This document shows positions 1-11,569 of a stretch of 64,000 bases of DNA, in pieces. The stretch covers positions 7,955,060-8,019,059 of the forward strand of contig OZ038434.1 of the NCBI GenBank assembly GCA_964036275.1, written 5' to 3'. The translations under genes were made by a program, and so were the position numbers. The notes under the pieces were generated by a model. It searched no databases. It saw only the letters and a list, made by a program, of their open reading frames with translations, and was not told the origin of the DNA. Origin of the DNA: Litoditis marina (lineage: Eukaryota; Nematoda; Chromadorea; Rhabditida; Rhabditidae). The stretch's first letter is position 1; the number at the start of each line of letters is the position of its first letter.

Positions 1-206
1 AACATGACAATAGGTTATTTTTCTCAGTTTTCGACCTTTTTTATGAAAATTTGCTTTTCACTGGTAAATTTCTTAAAATTGGATACATTCAATAATACCT
101 ACATATTTTCACATTCTACATCATGATATTCAACAATTTCTTCAAATTGTCTATCCTACTTCATTTATTGTCAATTTAAAGTAGTAAATGAGTGATTTTC
201 TATTTC

Positions 207-2741
207 TGTCGCGACAAGTCGGACCCCTCCGACTGTCGGTGCACCGTCATTGACTGGTAGGTTTGCTGAGTTGTCGATTGCATTTAGCATCTCAGGCAGT
301 GGCGGGCTGCTAGCCAGCTAGCAAAGTCGAAATTTTTAAAATTTTTGACTTTTTGGCTAGCACTGGCTAGCAACTGGCTAGCAACACAGCGAGTTTTCGT
401 TGCAGGACCTGATAATAAATCGATAAAATGGCGTAGTCCTTTACAATTTAGAATGAAAATTTCACAATTTTCAATTTTAGCTGTTTGTCTGAACTTTTGA
501 TTTAATGTTGTTATGTTTTTTTAATATTTTGTTGAATATTCATAATTTTGTACCATTGTTAACACAGGTTGCTCTTAATGTTGTTGCGCATATACTTTTG
601 TACATAATACATGATAGTAACAGGATGTAACGATCAATTTATGTGTGATTAGTTGCTTACTTTTTTTACTCCAAGATTCATTGCTCTGTAATATAGTATT
701 ACTATTTTTGCACCTATATCATTTCTCAAGTTTAAGGGTCGTTGTCAAACGTTCGAGTCAGCCGGCTAATTCTGCTACGCGCTCTTCTCATGGCGCTCCG
801 ATATCAAATGAGCATTTGATTCCATACCACTTCGAAGGTGGAGGCGCAGAAATTGAGTATGGTATGTTCACTCTTCACTGTAGGAAAGAAAACGAATGCT
901 AGTTTTATTAGTTTGTCGAACTGGTCTCACTTTTACGGTATTTTAATCATGTTTCCACTTTTTCGCGACTATTCGGCTATTCGGCAAAAAAGGACCCGTA
1001 TATCAACTTCAGTACGTGGTTATGTATTCAAAATCGGCATGTTTTAGCGATACTGGTGAAGTTCGCTTTTCTATTCATAGGGATTATCCGGACCAACAAT
1101 TTTACTCTATTTTGCCTTTGATGATCCACATGTTTGTTGTGATTATTATCACTTCATATTGTCACACGAAAGATTTTAAGGTGCTGGTCATCGTACGGGT
1201 AATGTTTCCAACAACGTGAGTGTGCCCTGGCTGGAGGCTGGAGTGCGAACTTCAAGATCAACGTGGAAGGATACTTCGAGGAATGACGCGCTGCAGAAAG
1301 CCATTAGCGTAAGTTCTAATCTATGAAAATACACCCAGACTTCTTCTTTTTTTATGTCGAGCAGGCTTTCCTATTTTGATTTGATACATTTGCTAATACG
1401 ACCTCCCTTTCTAATAGGTTGGAACTTACCCATTAACACGTAATATTCTCCCCAATGTTCTGAAAATTCATCGAAAAGTGTAGAAATCTGGCTAATTTCT
1501 AACTTTTTTGCCCTTCTAGGGACTTACGACCACCCCCCCCCCTCTCTCATCGAATAGTTGCACGGCGTGCAACCTGTGGTCTTCCGTTTTAAAAACAAAT
1601 GACACGTTGTATTCTTTGATGAATATAAAACCTTTCATTCAACCTGTACTTTTTATAGGAACGACTTTCGCCGTTCCGATCACGAGAACTATATCAACGG
1701 AATCCCTCAAAAGGTATGTAGTATGTTCAATTCAACCTACTGATACTAGGTGGTAGGTGCAAATCAAGTGTATGCTGCTAGCCTCTTCCCACTCAGGTTT
1801 TGGAGCATGAATTAAAAAAAACATTATGATTCATTTTCACATATTTCCATAAAACTAAAGTACTTCTTCACTGTTTTCAGCGCAGTGGACATCCTCAGAC
1901 ATGCCGGAACGGTCCGCAGATCAAATAGCCCTCATGAATCCTCTTCCGGAAGATCCGCTCATTCTCCAGCGCTCCAGAATAGGGCTCTTGCACCTCTGTT
2001 TAGTTTCCTCTTTGATTGTCTTTGCACGATGCACCTCTGTCATTTTAATTAGACTTTCTAGTGATCGTACCGCTAGGCAAACATCTAGTTCTTTGACATA
2101 TACAGAATTTGGAATTATAAGCAACTTATTCGATAATATTAGTCGATTCCATGTTATATTCTGTCTAAGTTTAACATTCTCATGTTGCCTAGCCTACACT
2201 CATTTTTATCATGTCGAATTTGGATCTCTGCTATAGTCTCTTGAACGAGATATGTTGTGTTTTGTTACCCGAATCCTATGTGCTCAAATTATTGTATTAT
2301 CTTGTTTGGCTATTGCCGCTGTTTTCTGTAATAAATATGAGTCTGAATAAAATTTCATGTTTACTGCGTTTATGTGTATTCACCAATCCTAAAAATGTCA
2401 AGAAAATATTCAGTTCAATTAAAAGGACCCTATTATCGAAGGGAAAAGCCCCTTTTCAAAAGCACATTCAGCTAGCTAGCTGCTAGCCAGAGGGCGCTCA
2501 AAAGTGCGCTTGGCTAGCAGCCAGCTAGCAGCCCAGCGCTTGCTAGCCATTTGCTAGCTGGCTAGCAGCCCGCCGTTGCCTTAGATTGGAGAATTGCCAA
2601 CAGAAAATTGGTCTCCAAACGCCTACATAGACGAGTATGAGTAATGTGCTTATTGCTCTGTCAGCCGGCTGGTCGTTTCTCAGCAAGGTACGCGACGAAT
2701 GACAGGTCACCGACTGTCGAAATCACCGACATGTCGCGACA
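207..2741. mobile_element. Possible 2.5-kb inverted-repeat element with GCTAGC-rich ends
   Basis: The left end (207 to about 385) and right end (about 2470-2741) are inverted copies. Both begin TGTCGCGACAWGTCGG. After further shared blocks (GACTGTCGGTG, GTCATT, TTGCTGAG) they run into GGCGGGCTGCTAGCCAGCTAGC and a cluster of GCTAGC motifs. Long, patchy inverted ends with repeated sub-terminal motifs look like DNA-transposon termini. I found no convincing target-site duplication and no transposase. The interior holds the putative exons at 731-2236. The two ends might instead be separate insertions of a shorter element; a third end lies at 3447. Confidence 0.55.
731..2236 (+). CDS. Putative multi-exon gene of unknown function (3' part)
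   Basis: I do not recognise the product. Four segments join in phase across good splice sites: about 731-861 (donor GTATGT, phase 1), 1181-1308 (donor GTAAGT, phase 0), 1659-1713 (donor GTATGT, phase 1) and 1881-2236 (acceptor TTTTCAG, ending in TAG). The joined reading is Ser/Arg-rich, then has a stretch around MPERSADQIALMNPLPEDP and a hydrophobic tail. The last exon may really end earlier, because its end resembles translated AT-rich DNA. The first exon has a poor acceptor and no clear start, so the 5' end is unresolved. It lies wholly between the inverted repeats at 207 and 2741, so it could be element-encoded, captured or a host gene. Confidence 0.35.
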
Positions 2742-3446
2742 CAAACGGAATCGCGGGCTTGAAACTGATAATTACGTATCCAAGCTCATGTTAATGAACT
2801 TTAACTCGATGGAGACTACATAGTGTGATATTCTGCAGTGATCAGACTCAAATAGGTTCAGTATAACTTTTATATAAAGCTCTTAAAACTCGCCAAAATG
2901 CCAAAATGAGTGAAAAGTCAAACTTGACGAAAAAATACTTTAAAAATGAGAATGGAGAGTTTATAGGAGAATTCACTTTTTGTTTATCAAAGTTGACCAT
3001 TCATCCTACCCCTCTCCACTCAATTGTTCGAAGAATACGAAATTCTAACACTCATAATCGATAATGAAAAACACCACTATTAACCGTTTGGTGATTGCAT
3101 TGGGCGCCGCGAACCCGTACAGCTTATATTCAGCTTTTATCAGTCAATACTACATACTATTGTGCTATATAAACGTTGATTACATATTCTGTTTACATAC
3201 TTTCATCGTTAACAACTACTACTTTCAGAAAAACTGTCAAAAACGAACTACAGCCGAGTGAAATTCAGTATATAGTAGGGAAATCGTGTTAAATTGAGTG
3301 AAATATGTCAAATTCACCTCCAATTATCAAATAAGCTAGGAAGTACATATAAAAATGATCACCATTCCTCTTTTCTCTCACAATAGCGAGAATTTTCTGA
3401 TATAAATGAGGGTATAACTGAAAAAATTTGAATAATTTTTCCCGCC
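2742..3446. other. AT-rich intergenic DNA, nothing recognised
   Basis: Between the right inverted-repeat end and the solo end at 3447 I see only AT-rich DNA with short spurious reading frames. No splice-consistent exons or RNA gene were found. Confidence 0.5.
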
Positions 3447-3551
3447 GTCGCGACATGTCGGAGCCTGATTCAGGAATTTCGACAGTCGGTGAGTTTTTCG
3501 ACTGTTTTGGCGTTCACGTCGGTGGCTGTCATTGACACAAAACCTGCCGAG
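3447..3551 (+). repeat. Solo copy of the GTCGCGACATGTCGG terminal repeat
   Basis: This block begins GTCGCGACATGTCGG, continues with TTTCGACAGTCGGTGA and GTCATTGAC, and matches the ends of the element at 207-2741 in the left-end orientation. It has no GCTAGC cluster. It is either a truncated second copy or the remnant of another insertion, 174 bp before the TRAPPC1 start. Confidence 0.6.
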
Positions 3552-3724
3552 TTACGAAGCATTTTTTTATTGCGAATTCATGAATAATCATATTGATAAT
3601 AATTTAATTTTTGAATACTCCAAATACCGACCCGCACATCATTGGAGTTTTTCTTTCGAACTCTCAATAATACTCTTTCTGGTCATATGACTGGTATGTA
3701 TTTCTAGTTTTCTTGTTCCAGGAT

Positions 3725-5125
3725 ATGACAATCTACAATTTTTATTTATTCAACAAAGAGGGCAGCTGTATTTACTACAAGGAATGGAAGAGAGAGAAGC
3801 AATCCGGAATGCCGCAATCAGAGGTGGGTTAGCCTGTATATTGTTTCTCGCTAAATAATAATGACATGAGTGCCGAAATGTCTCAGTTGGAATTGCAGTT
3901 CTTGCTGAACATATCACTCAGGATTGTGAGGATTGCTTTGTTCTTTTTTTTATATTTATAGTTACAGGAGTTCAAGCTCATGTTTGGAATGCTGTTATCT
4001 CTTCGTTCCTTCTCGGAACGTCTCTCAACCCGGGATGGGTATGGTTGTATTCCATTATTTTTACTTCTACTTTATCTGTTGTTACGTTAAATTGTTTTAA
4101 CGCTTATCAATCTATACGTTTCTTGCCGTAAATTTTCCTGTGGAAACATGAAATTATGTTAAACATGCAAGGACAGTTTCTTCACACTTTTCTAATTTTT
4201 GTGGTTAATAGGACATTTTTGCTGGTGTATGATTTTGAAGTGTTGCTGCTACTCAATTACTCAATTTATATATGACGTGGTATAATGAAATATTAAAATA
4301 AGGTATTCAGACATCAGCTCGTGAAGTTCTACCGAACATCGACGTACAAGATGAATTTCATGGAAACTCCCACTGGCTTGAAAATGGTCCTGAACTCGGA
4401 TCCATCCGCACAAGGCATGCCCGAATTAGTTAGATCCATGTATCAGGTTTGTTTTGTTCGATTCAATAGAGTTCAGCAAACAGGCTACTCCTCTCTCACG
4501 ACTCTTTCACGTATTGTACGTAAATAGTAAACCTGCAATTTTAGCTTATATCTTTTTAGTGGCTCAGTTCTGCATTTCTAGTGTTATAAATGCCAATGGA
4601 TCCGATCCTATGCTTTACTTCCTTGTCTTTTATCTTTCCTCAAAGACTTCTGGCAGGAATGGCATACAACTGCCGCAATAATGGTATAGGGAAATTAGGA
4701 AATATAAGATATATGTAAAATACCACAACGAAAATTTTGTGGTGAAAATTCGGACAATGAGTTACATTTACGTGTCAGGGTCTTGGGTTGTGTACAAAGT
4801 TGCAATTTGGCTGTAATTAATGACTGTAAAAAATCGTAAGTCAGCTGTCCTAACTCCTAATTATATTATTGAAACACCTGGTTAAGTTTTGTTAGATGCT
4901 TACATTGGGAATGCCAATTGAGACTGCCCGATGATTCGAAACCAGAAGTTTTCTCAGTTTGATATAATATTTTGCACTCAAGAACTGGTTGCTCACCGTT
5001 ATTTACAGATATTTGTCGATACGGTAATGAAGAATCCATTGGTCAATATAACGGAGACTATCACCAGCGATCTGTTCTCAAATAGGTTAGATGATTTCGT
5101 TAGTAAACATATATCGTTCGCATAA
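3725..5125 (+). CDS. TRAPPC1: TRAPPC1, TRAPP complex subunit 1 (Bet5 homologue)
   Basis: Four phase-consistent exons (3725-3823, 3968-4038, 4311-4446, 5009-5125) encode 140 aa; the human protein is about 145 aa. The longin-type fold is recognisable from the start MTIYNFYLFNKEGSCIYY, then FKLMFGMLLSLRSF, the family signature YKMNFMETPTGLKMV, and near the C terminus VMKNPLVNITETI and LFSNRLDDFV. TRAPPC1 is a core subunit of the TRAPP complexes, which activate Rab1 and tether vesicles at the Golgi. The ATG lies 3 nt after the acceptor CTTGTTCCAG, typical of a trans-spliced nematode start. The gene is convergent with the GATA-factor gene, with about 890 bp between the stops. Confidence 0.93.
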
Positions 5126-6016
5126 TTGGTTTGCTGCCGTAATTTACATAGTTTATCACATCACATGTAGTCGATATATTTTAGTTTTTCGGTGCTATCT
5201 ACTTTCTCCAATCTAAATTATTTATTCATACAGTTTCTAAATTCTTTTCTATCTTTGAATGTTCCATTGTCCGATTATTTCCCTTCCATTATTTAATATG
5301 TTTTATTGCATACTTCAAAAATCCAACGGGTTAATATGTGATGTTTATTGACTTTATCCTTATTAAAAGTACACAATAATGGCTGTATTTTCTATGAGAA
5401 AGATGACAGAGGACAAATTGAGCAAAAAAGAAAGGTGAATAAAAATGAGACTTTTAAAATATTTGAATTCTACTTAATGAGAGTCATGAATGATTTGTCA
5501 ATGTTTGTCATACTGAGTCAGATTAAGCATAATTACAATGTTGGAATTTCAAAACTATGGCAAAAGGTTATGCTAGTTATACGCTGTATTAGTACTTCGG
5601 TAATTTAGAATCGAATCGATTAACTAAGTTGGCAAACCGCGAAAAAATGAACAAATATTGACGAAGTGGGAAACAAACTATTGGAAATGATATTTCCCAA
5701 GTTTTTAGCGATACTCGCTACTATTTTTCGCGGCTTGATAAGAACGTTGATACAGAGAGAATCATATATGAGAATAACTTTGGTATGCAAGGGACCAGAC
5801 AATTGATAGGCAATGTGTGCGAAGTTACGATTTTCACTAACTTTTAATTGTAACCATGAGAGAAATGATGAACGCCTTAATACTACTTTATCACACTGCA
5901 TCAATTTGGTTGCCAACTAATGTTGACTGTATAGCTCTCAAAAGGTATTCATCAAAAGTCTGATGGGTTATGCTTGCCAAAAGTTGGCTGAAAACCGTCT
6001 TGAACTAGTAAAATAT
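5126..6016. other. Convergent intergenic region TRAPPC1 / GATA factor
   Basis: It should contain both 3' UTRs and polyadenylation sites. A 5348-5608 reading frame with a faint TRAPPC1-like start (NNGCIFYEKD) is present but unconvincing. No RNA gene or repeat was recognised. Confidence 0.5.
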
Positions 6017-8620
6017 CTATGAACGTGGGTGTTGAGGTGATTCACAACGAGGCTTGCGGTTTCTCTTCAGAATCCCGTCTTTCCTCAGAGATAGAGGTCG
6101 CTTACGATTGTTCTTACGGTAGTAAAGGTTGCATGCACTGAAAAGAAACTATTATGTTCGTATAATTTACCACACTATCTTGGAACACCGATGTTTAGAC
6201 GTTAAATAGGCGTCACCACCGCCAACCTTTTAAGGGTATCTTCAAGTGAGGGAAAATGCTGATTATGCGCAGTTCTATCATGTGTATTAGTAGTTCCTGT
6301 TCTAATTACCACGAGCATAACCGTAACAAAATCGCGTTCAAGTGCTGGACGTTTTCAGTTCCTGCTATGTTTCTGTGAAGTTTACGAGATAAATTGTGCG
6401 ACTGTTCAAAGCTGAAAGTACTGACTTGCATTCAATTTCTCCCACATGATTTCTTCTCCAGAGAGTCGTCTCTTTTGTCTTACAGTTGGCACATATCGAG
6501 TTGGAATGACAGGGGACCGCCTAGAAGAAGAGAGTATACAACTGTAATCATCATAAACATAGTTTTATTCAAATAAACATAGCCGTGAAGTTTTAGGCAT
6601 ACCAACTTAGCCACCGCTAGCTAAAAAGTGTTTGAGGGGATTACTGTAGGAATTGACAGAGAAAGAAAGCACACTATGTGAATCATTGAAAAATAGAAAT
6701 GTTCATCGAAGCGCATATCTGCTAAACTAAAGTTTTCAATTTCCGGTTTGGTATTGAAATATACACAGAAAGAACTGGGATAAAACTACAAAGTCAACCC
6801 ATACCGCGTTTGGCCAGCCTCACCTCAAACAAGCCAATTAACTGCACTTTTGAAGGAACGTTCTAGTTTTTAGATCGCACCGATCGAGTATAAATGTCGT
6901 TCGAAAATATTGGTTTGTGAGTTTGTGTTGATAATGAACGGTACTCACGGCTATTCTCTTCTTTGGCTTTGTGACAAGGGGGTCTTGTGGAGGGGGAGAG
7001 TAGGCGGGGGAGGGGGCGTAGATGGGGGCTGGCACACTGACCGGCGCATCGTACTCACTCGGGTAGGCGGTCATCTAAAAAGATATCGAATACTTGGTAA
7101 TGGAGTTGACTCGTTATTTACCAACAAAGACAGCAAACGACCGTATATACTTAGTGGCTATAAAAGATTGGCTTATTATTGGCTATAAATCAAATCCAGC
7201 TGGTACTAGGATTTTCTGAAAAGGCGATAACCCGCAAATACCTCCTAGTTTGCTAGTTGATTTGCGTGTTGTTAATTTCGAATGTTTGCACCCCATTCTC
7301 TTCCATGGGGTTGCGTCAAGTTCTCATCGTACTTGCGTTTAGTTAGTAACCTCAACTTTTTATTGAGAACTTCAATATTTTGTTTCCCTCCGCCCACCTG
7401 CGTGAACGAGACGTGAGGCATCTCATAGTACGTGTTCATTGGGGTTGCGACTGCGTACGTGACCTGACCGTGGAGATAACTGGAGGATGGATCATTCGTC
7501 GACATGGGGGTGCTGGAAGGTAGGTCATTATGGCAAAGTTTTGTATGGCTGTGGAAGTATAGTCTATGGCTTTCCTACGTCGACCACTACAGTAAGCAGT
7601 TGAACTAATGAACGTTCTTGCCGAAAATATAACCTACACATATCATGCACGAAAACTTCAAGACGACACTGGACGGACTTAGATGGAATTTGATATTTCT
7701 GCTGTTCTTGCAGATCAAACTACAAGACTACAACTCAAACTTGGTTGACAAAAGCGAACCGACCTGTTTCCATAGAAATCTGCGAGAGTGTCGTGCATTG
7801 GCCGATATTCGTCCCCGTCCTGGTCCACTTTTCTCATATACGCTAGAGGAGCTGGCTCTACAATTATGAGAATATATAGTCGTCGCCCATCAACAGACCG
7901 AATCATACTGTAGTTCCTACTTTCTGCTGTGCGTAATTTTGAAAGATTAAATCTAGCGTAAGTTATGGGATGGGCTCGACTAGAGTAACGTTGCTTCCAG
8001 GTACATGTACGTTACAGAACAACGCTGAAATGTGTGTCCAAAAAGGAAGTAGTTAGTTTGGAAAACGACAGAAAATTTGTTTTTTAAACTGTGAACTGCT
8101 ACTTTATCTTCATGGTTACAATTGTTATTCATTACGTGCTGTCATAAAAGTGTAGTGAAAGGTCACTAGTGCAACGGGTTTCGATTACATTTTTTGTGTT
8201 CTGGAGACTGAATTCCACCATGCTCTATTCCACATACGGATGAGTCAAGTTAGGGGTGGGCAAACACTGTTGGAACATATGTTTTTGTACCCCCGTCGCA
8301 CTTTTCCCATAAACAGTCAGATGACATGGCTAGATTCCAAAAATATGACCATTTTGCAGGTGGGAACTCATCTACTGAAAACTGACTATTTCAGGGAGTT
8401 ATTAAAAGTTTATCCATGAGCGTCGCATAATTTTGAAAAAAAATTAAGTGATAGTGAGTAAGTAAGTGATGTCCCCTCCCCTCCAAACGTTTTCAACACG
8501 CACAAAAAAATAAACCTCCTACTATTTTGAACAGTTTAGAAAAATGAGAAGATTGCATGGAACAATGTAGGTTGGCTTACTGTATAATTGAGAGTCATCT
8601 TTTCCCTCAGTTTTCATCAT
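6017..8620 (-). CDS. GATA-type zinc-finger transcription factor, short nematode ELT-like form
   Basis: Six exons in transcript order (8581-8620 coding, 7764-7926, 7398-7512, 6949-7074, 6426-6520, 6017-6137) join in phase to give 219 aa. The N-terminal part is Tyr/Pro/Ser-rich (repeats like PIYAPSPAYSPPPQ), as in activation domains. The C-terminal part is one GATA finger: CANCKTKETTLWRRN, EIECNACNLYY, then the basic tail RKNNRKRPLSLRKDG, splitting C-X2-C...C-X2-C across the last intron. The CNLYYRKN version of the finger resembles the nematode ELT-3 / EGL-18 / ELT-6 group rather than ELT-1/ELT-2; I cannot decide the orthologue. The chosen ATG is the first in an exon that starts at a strong acceptor (8677), a likely trans-splice site. 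That exon stays open upstream, so a longer N terminus is possible. Confidence 0.9.
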
Positions 8621-8676
8621 AATCGAATGGATGTGCGGAAGGTTTACTGCTACACTTCCAGAGTTCGAATAACAGC

Positions 8677-8690
8677 CTGAAATAGGAAAC
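8677..8690 (-). promoter_or_regulatory. Likely trans-splice acceptor of the GATA-factor mRNA
   Basis: On the minus strand GTTTCCTATTTCAG precedes the first recognised exon of the GATA gene, and the first ATG downstream is the in-frame start at 8620. I found no good upstream exon with matching phase, so spliced-leader addition here is the simplest reading. A distant 5' exon cannot be excluded. Confidence 0.45.
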
Positions 8691-10680
8691 AAATCAGATT
8701 TCATTATTTAGATCTCTGTCTCATAAATGACTGAAGTAGAACGATTGTAGATGGAAAAAAAAACCTCTAAGTTTGGAAGCACCTCGCACCGCTGTGGAAG
8801 GAACCAAGTCAGGAAAAGTAAAAACTTTTATGAATTTTTTGTTTCATTAAAGCTTCAAAATAAGATTGAAAAATACAGAATGAATAGGAAGGTGGAAAAA
8901 GAAAAAGAGTGACAAATGAGTAGGTGACAATTTTTGAGAAATAATATGATTTCCTTTCAAAAACGTGCGTGCTAGCGCGCAGCAAAGGACATCCCTATGC
9001 CAGTAAATAGGTGTAACTCTGAATATGAAAAATAGTATTTTTCATTCCCACGTGTATTCTATTTGCCCGCATAAGATTCAGATTCTCTGGTGAAAAAGTG
9101 TTCAAAGATATTTTCGAGAAAATTAAAGTTTGCCTTCAAAAAGACTCATTTTTCCAGAATGGGTACTGTAGAGGTTTTAGTCGGAATGGTGTGAACTATA
9201 CCAATTGGTCGAGCGTTGCCTCTCCTTTAGGACAAATTGGCAAAGGTGTGATAGAGGGGAATACATGCATGCATTGTCGCGTCTTCTAGGCTCGCGCGCC
9301 TTTTATGGTTAAGCTAACATCGTAAAATGAGTGACACAGTACTCCAAATGCAACATTCAAGCGGGCAAACACATTCAACATAGCAAAGCAAAATTTTCGA
9401 TCTTCCGAAACGATCGATAAATATCCAATACATAGTATTAGAAAATCAATAGAATATTGTAATCTACAGTAACCAACTGGTTGAATATCGTAATATGCAG
9501 TACTTGGCAACTATTTCTGACACTTTTCTTGTGTTCATAACCCAAAAAGAGACCCAACTCTATACCTTTACTCTAGCTGAGCTTATTTGAACTCCAAACG
9601 AAAATGAATAATGGAAGTTGGTCAATGAGAACTTGAGAACGTAATCAATTAAAGAAGTAAATCGAACTCCGTGAAGATAGATCATTTAGTTCTGAAGCGG
9701 TTTTGCCACGTGAAGATGCTGAGAATGACTGTGAAGCAACAATGTAGATTTGGAAGAATTTGTTTGTTCAATGACTCAAAACAGTCCATACGTAGACAGA
9801 CTGGATGAGTGTGTTGCCATCCTCACTTTTTCATTTACCATTATCCTGTATCAAAGTACTTTTTGTAAAATAATCAATTTTAGTTTACACACCACCGTTC
9901 ATTGTGACAAAGTAAAATTAGGGTTTCAACTGTATTCGAATATAGTTGACGAGCGTGTGTAGAGAATACAGTAGGAAGAACTCCGACAGAATTCAGTTGA
10001 ACAAAGGCTGTAATTCTTATAGAAACTGTAATAAGAGTGTAGTGTATCAAAGGTGTGAATGCTAGAGAGAACTTACAGTCTTTCCAATATGTTTTGTTAG
10101 AGAACAGCGGTGAAATGGCCTTATATATTACATGTATTCTAGTTGTTTTTATACTCTGTAAAGCAGATGGAACATGATATGCCCAACTTAGTTTTTCGTT
10201 TCGGAATAGCCTTTGTCTCACATTCGCTTCAACTGTATTTTGCATCTCTAGGCCAGCATCAAAAGGATAGCTTGAAATCCTTCAAGATACAGACAGGTTC
10301 GATGCCCGGCTGGCAGGATTTACAGTCTTTTTAATTCTGTGAAACGTCTGGAACTTTAAAAGGGATAGAGATGTCACGTTTTTCGAACCATTACACACGT
10401 AGAAGTTCAATGACTGTTTGTTCGATGTTCAGAGTGAATACACAATCACAATTTCCGTTACGGTACACGGATCAAAGGCCAATGTTCATTGAACCACGTG
10501 TGTGGAAGCCGGGCCCCCTGGTGCAATTCAGGTGCTGTTAACGTTATCAATGAAGTTCATATAAATCATCGTGATTTGCTGAGTAATGTGATAAGAAGAA
10601 TATATAAAGGGACATATAGCGGTCTGGCGGGGTGATAATATCTTGCGCTGCCGCGGGTCGCGGGGTGGGTTACAAATTGC
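8691..10680. other. Upstream region of the GATA gene, no gene recognised
   Basis: It contains only short uncorroborated reading frames. At 9164-9202 there is one end of the CTGTAGGAGTCTCAG repeat family (see 60437-60649). It probably carries the promoter and enhancers of the minus-strand GATA gene. Confidence 0.4.
9164..9202 (+). repeat. Partial copy of the TACTGTAGGAG...GTGTGAACTATA repeat
   Basis: It matches the right end of the inverted-repeat element at 60437-60649 and its continuation, including GGAATGGTGTGAACTATA. Only one end was seen here. Confidence 0.6.
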
Positions 10681-10688
10681 GACGAAAA

Positions 10689-10742
10689 AGGGAGAGAGAG
10701 AGAAAGGGAGAGAGAGACAGAGAGGGAGAGACAGAAAGAGAG
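10689..10742. repeat. (GA)n-rich low-complexity tract
   Basis: An impure GAGAGA/GGGAGA tract. It produces several overlapping Ser/Leu-rich minus-strand frames that are artefacts of the repeat. GA tracts often lie in worm promoters, so a role upstream of the GATA gene is possible but unproven. Confidence 0.8.
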
Positions 10743-11569
10743 TTGCAGAATGACCGTGAAAGCATGATGTATGGAGACACTTCTCGTACAGTGTAATGCA
10801 ACGTGATGCGCGCCATGCAGAACAAATGAAATCGAGACACAGAGCAAAGTGGCCACACCGTTTACGGCCTATTTGTAGCAATTAACGGAGGAGCTGAAAG
10901 CCTAGATAGTTGAAAATAGTTTTTTCGAGCTTTTCGTGACGGGACCATTTCTGTGAATTGCTGGGAAATGGTGGATGGGGTTACGGTCTAGCGACACATG
11001 CACACCAAATTATTACTACGTGCCTTGGAATCTGACCTCTGTCTCTTTCCTGCCAAATAACTAGTTGGAACAAATGGATCGATTTCATATGAAGGAGCAG
11101 GTAACCAATTGAATTAGGCCCACCTAACTATGCTCAATGATCACTTTCCCCCGGAATGTTTATCGGACACACTTGGAACCTTTCCAAGACGGGTCGATGT
11201 TTTTAGAGTTTTGGTTTATTTTGGAATTTACTTTATATGATAAAAGAACACGGAAGTCATAAGCTCTCTGTCTTGGCGAAAACTCGAACCAGTCAGAAAA
11301 CGCTTGAACACTACAGTATGCAGCCGTTTTTGATGGCAAATATAGTACATTCCTTTTCCGTCGCAAAATGTCCAGAGAACTTTGAGAGTTGTAGAACCTT
11401 ACCTCGATCGAAAGGCTGTGATTCGCATGAAAACTGTGAAAACTGATGATTACAGTACGATATAGAGAGTACAAAAGGAGAGACGCAGACAACAATCCAG
11501 GGCACAATGAAGGTGTGTCAAATCGTGAAAAAAGTTACAAGACCAACCTTTTCCGTCGCAAAATGTCAT
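10743..11569. other. Intergenic DNA upstream of the LINE fragment
   Basis: No gene was recognised. The 21-mer CCTTTTCCGTCGCAAAATGTC occurs at about 11351 and again at about 11548, just before the reverse-transcriptase homology starts. This direct duplication may mark the damaged 5' junction of the LINE insertion. Confidence 0.4.

Noticed and set aside
5348..5608. Reading frame with NNGCIFYEKD resembling the TRAPPC1 N terminus
   Set aside because: Similarity covers about ten residues, no splice partners fit, and the rest is AT-biased.
9880..10245. 121-codon minus frame upstream of the GATA gene
   Set aside because: No recognisable domain and no phase-compatible donor to the GATA exon at 8676.
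10528..10881. Three overlapping minus-strand frames of 62-117 codons
   Set aside because: They are Ser/Leu translations of a GA tract.
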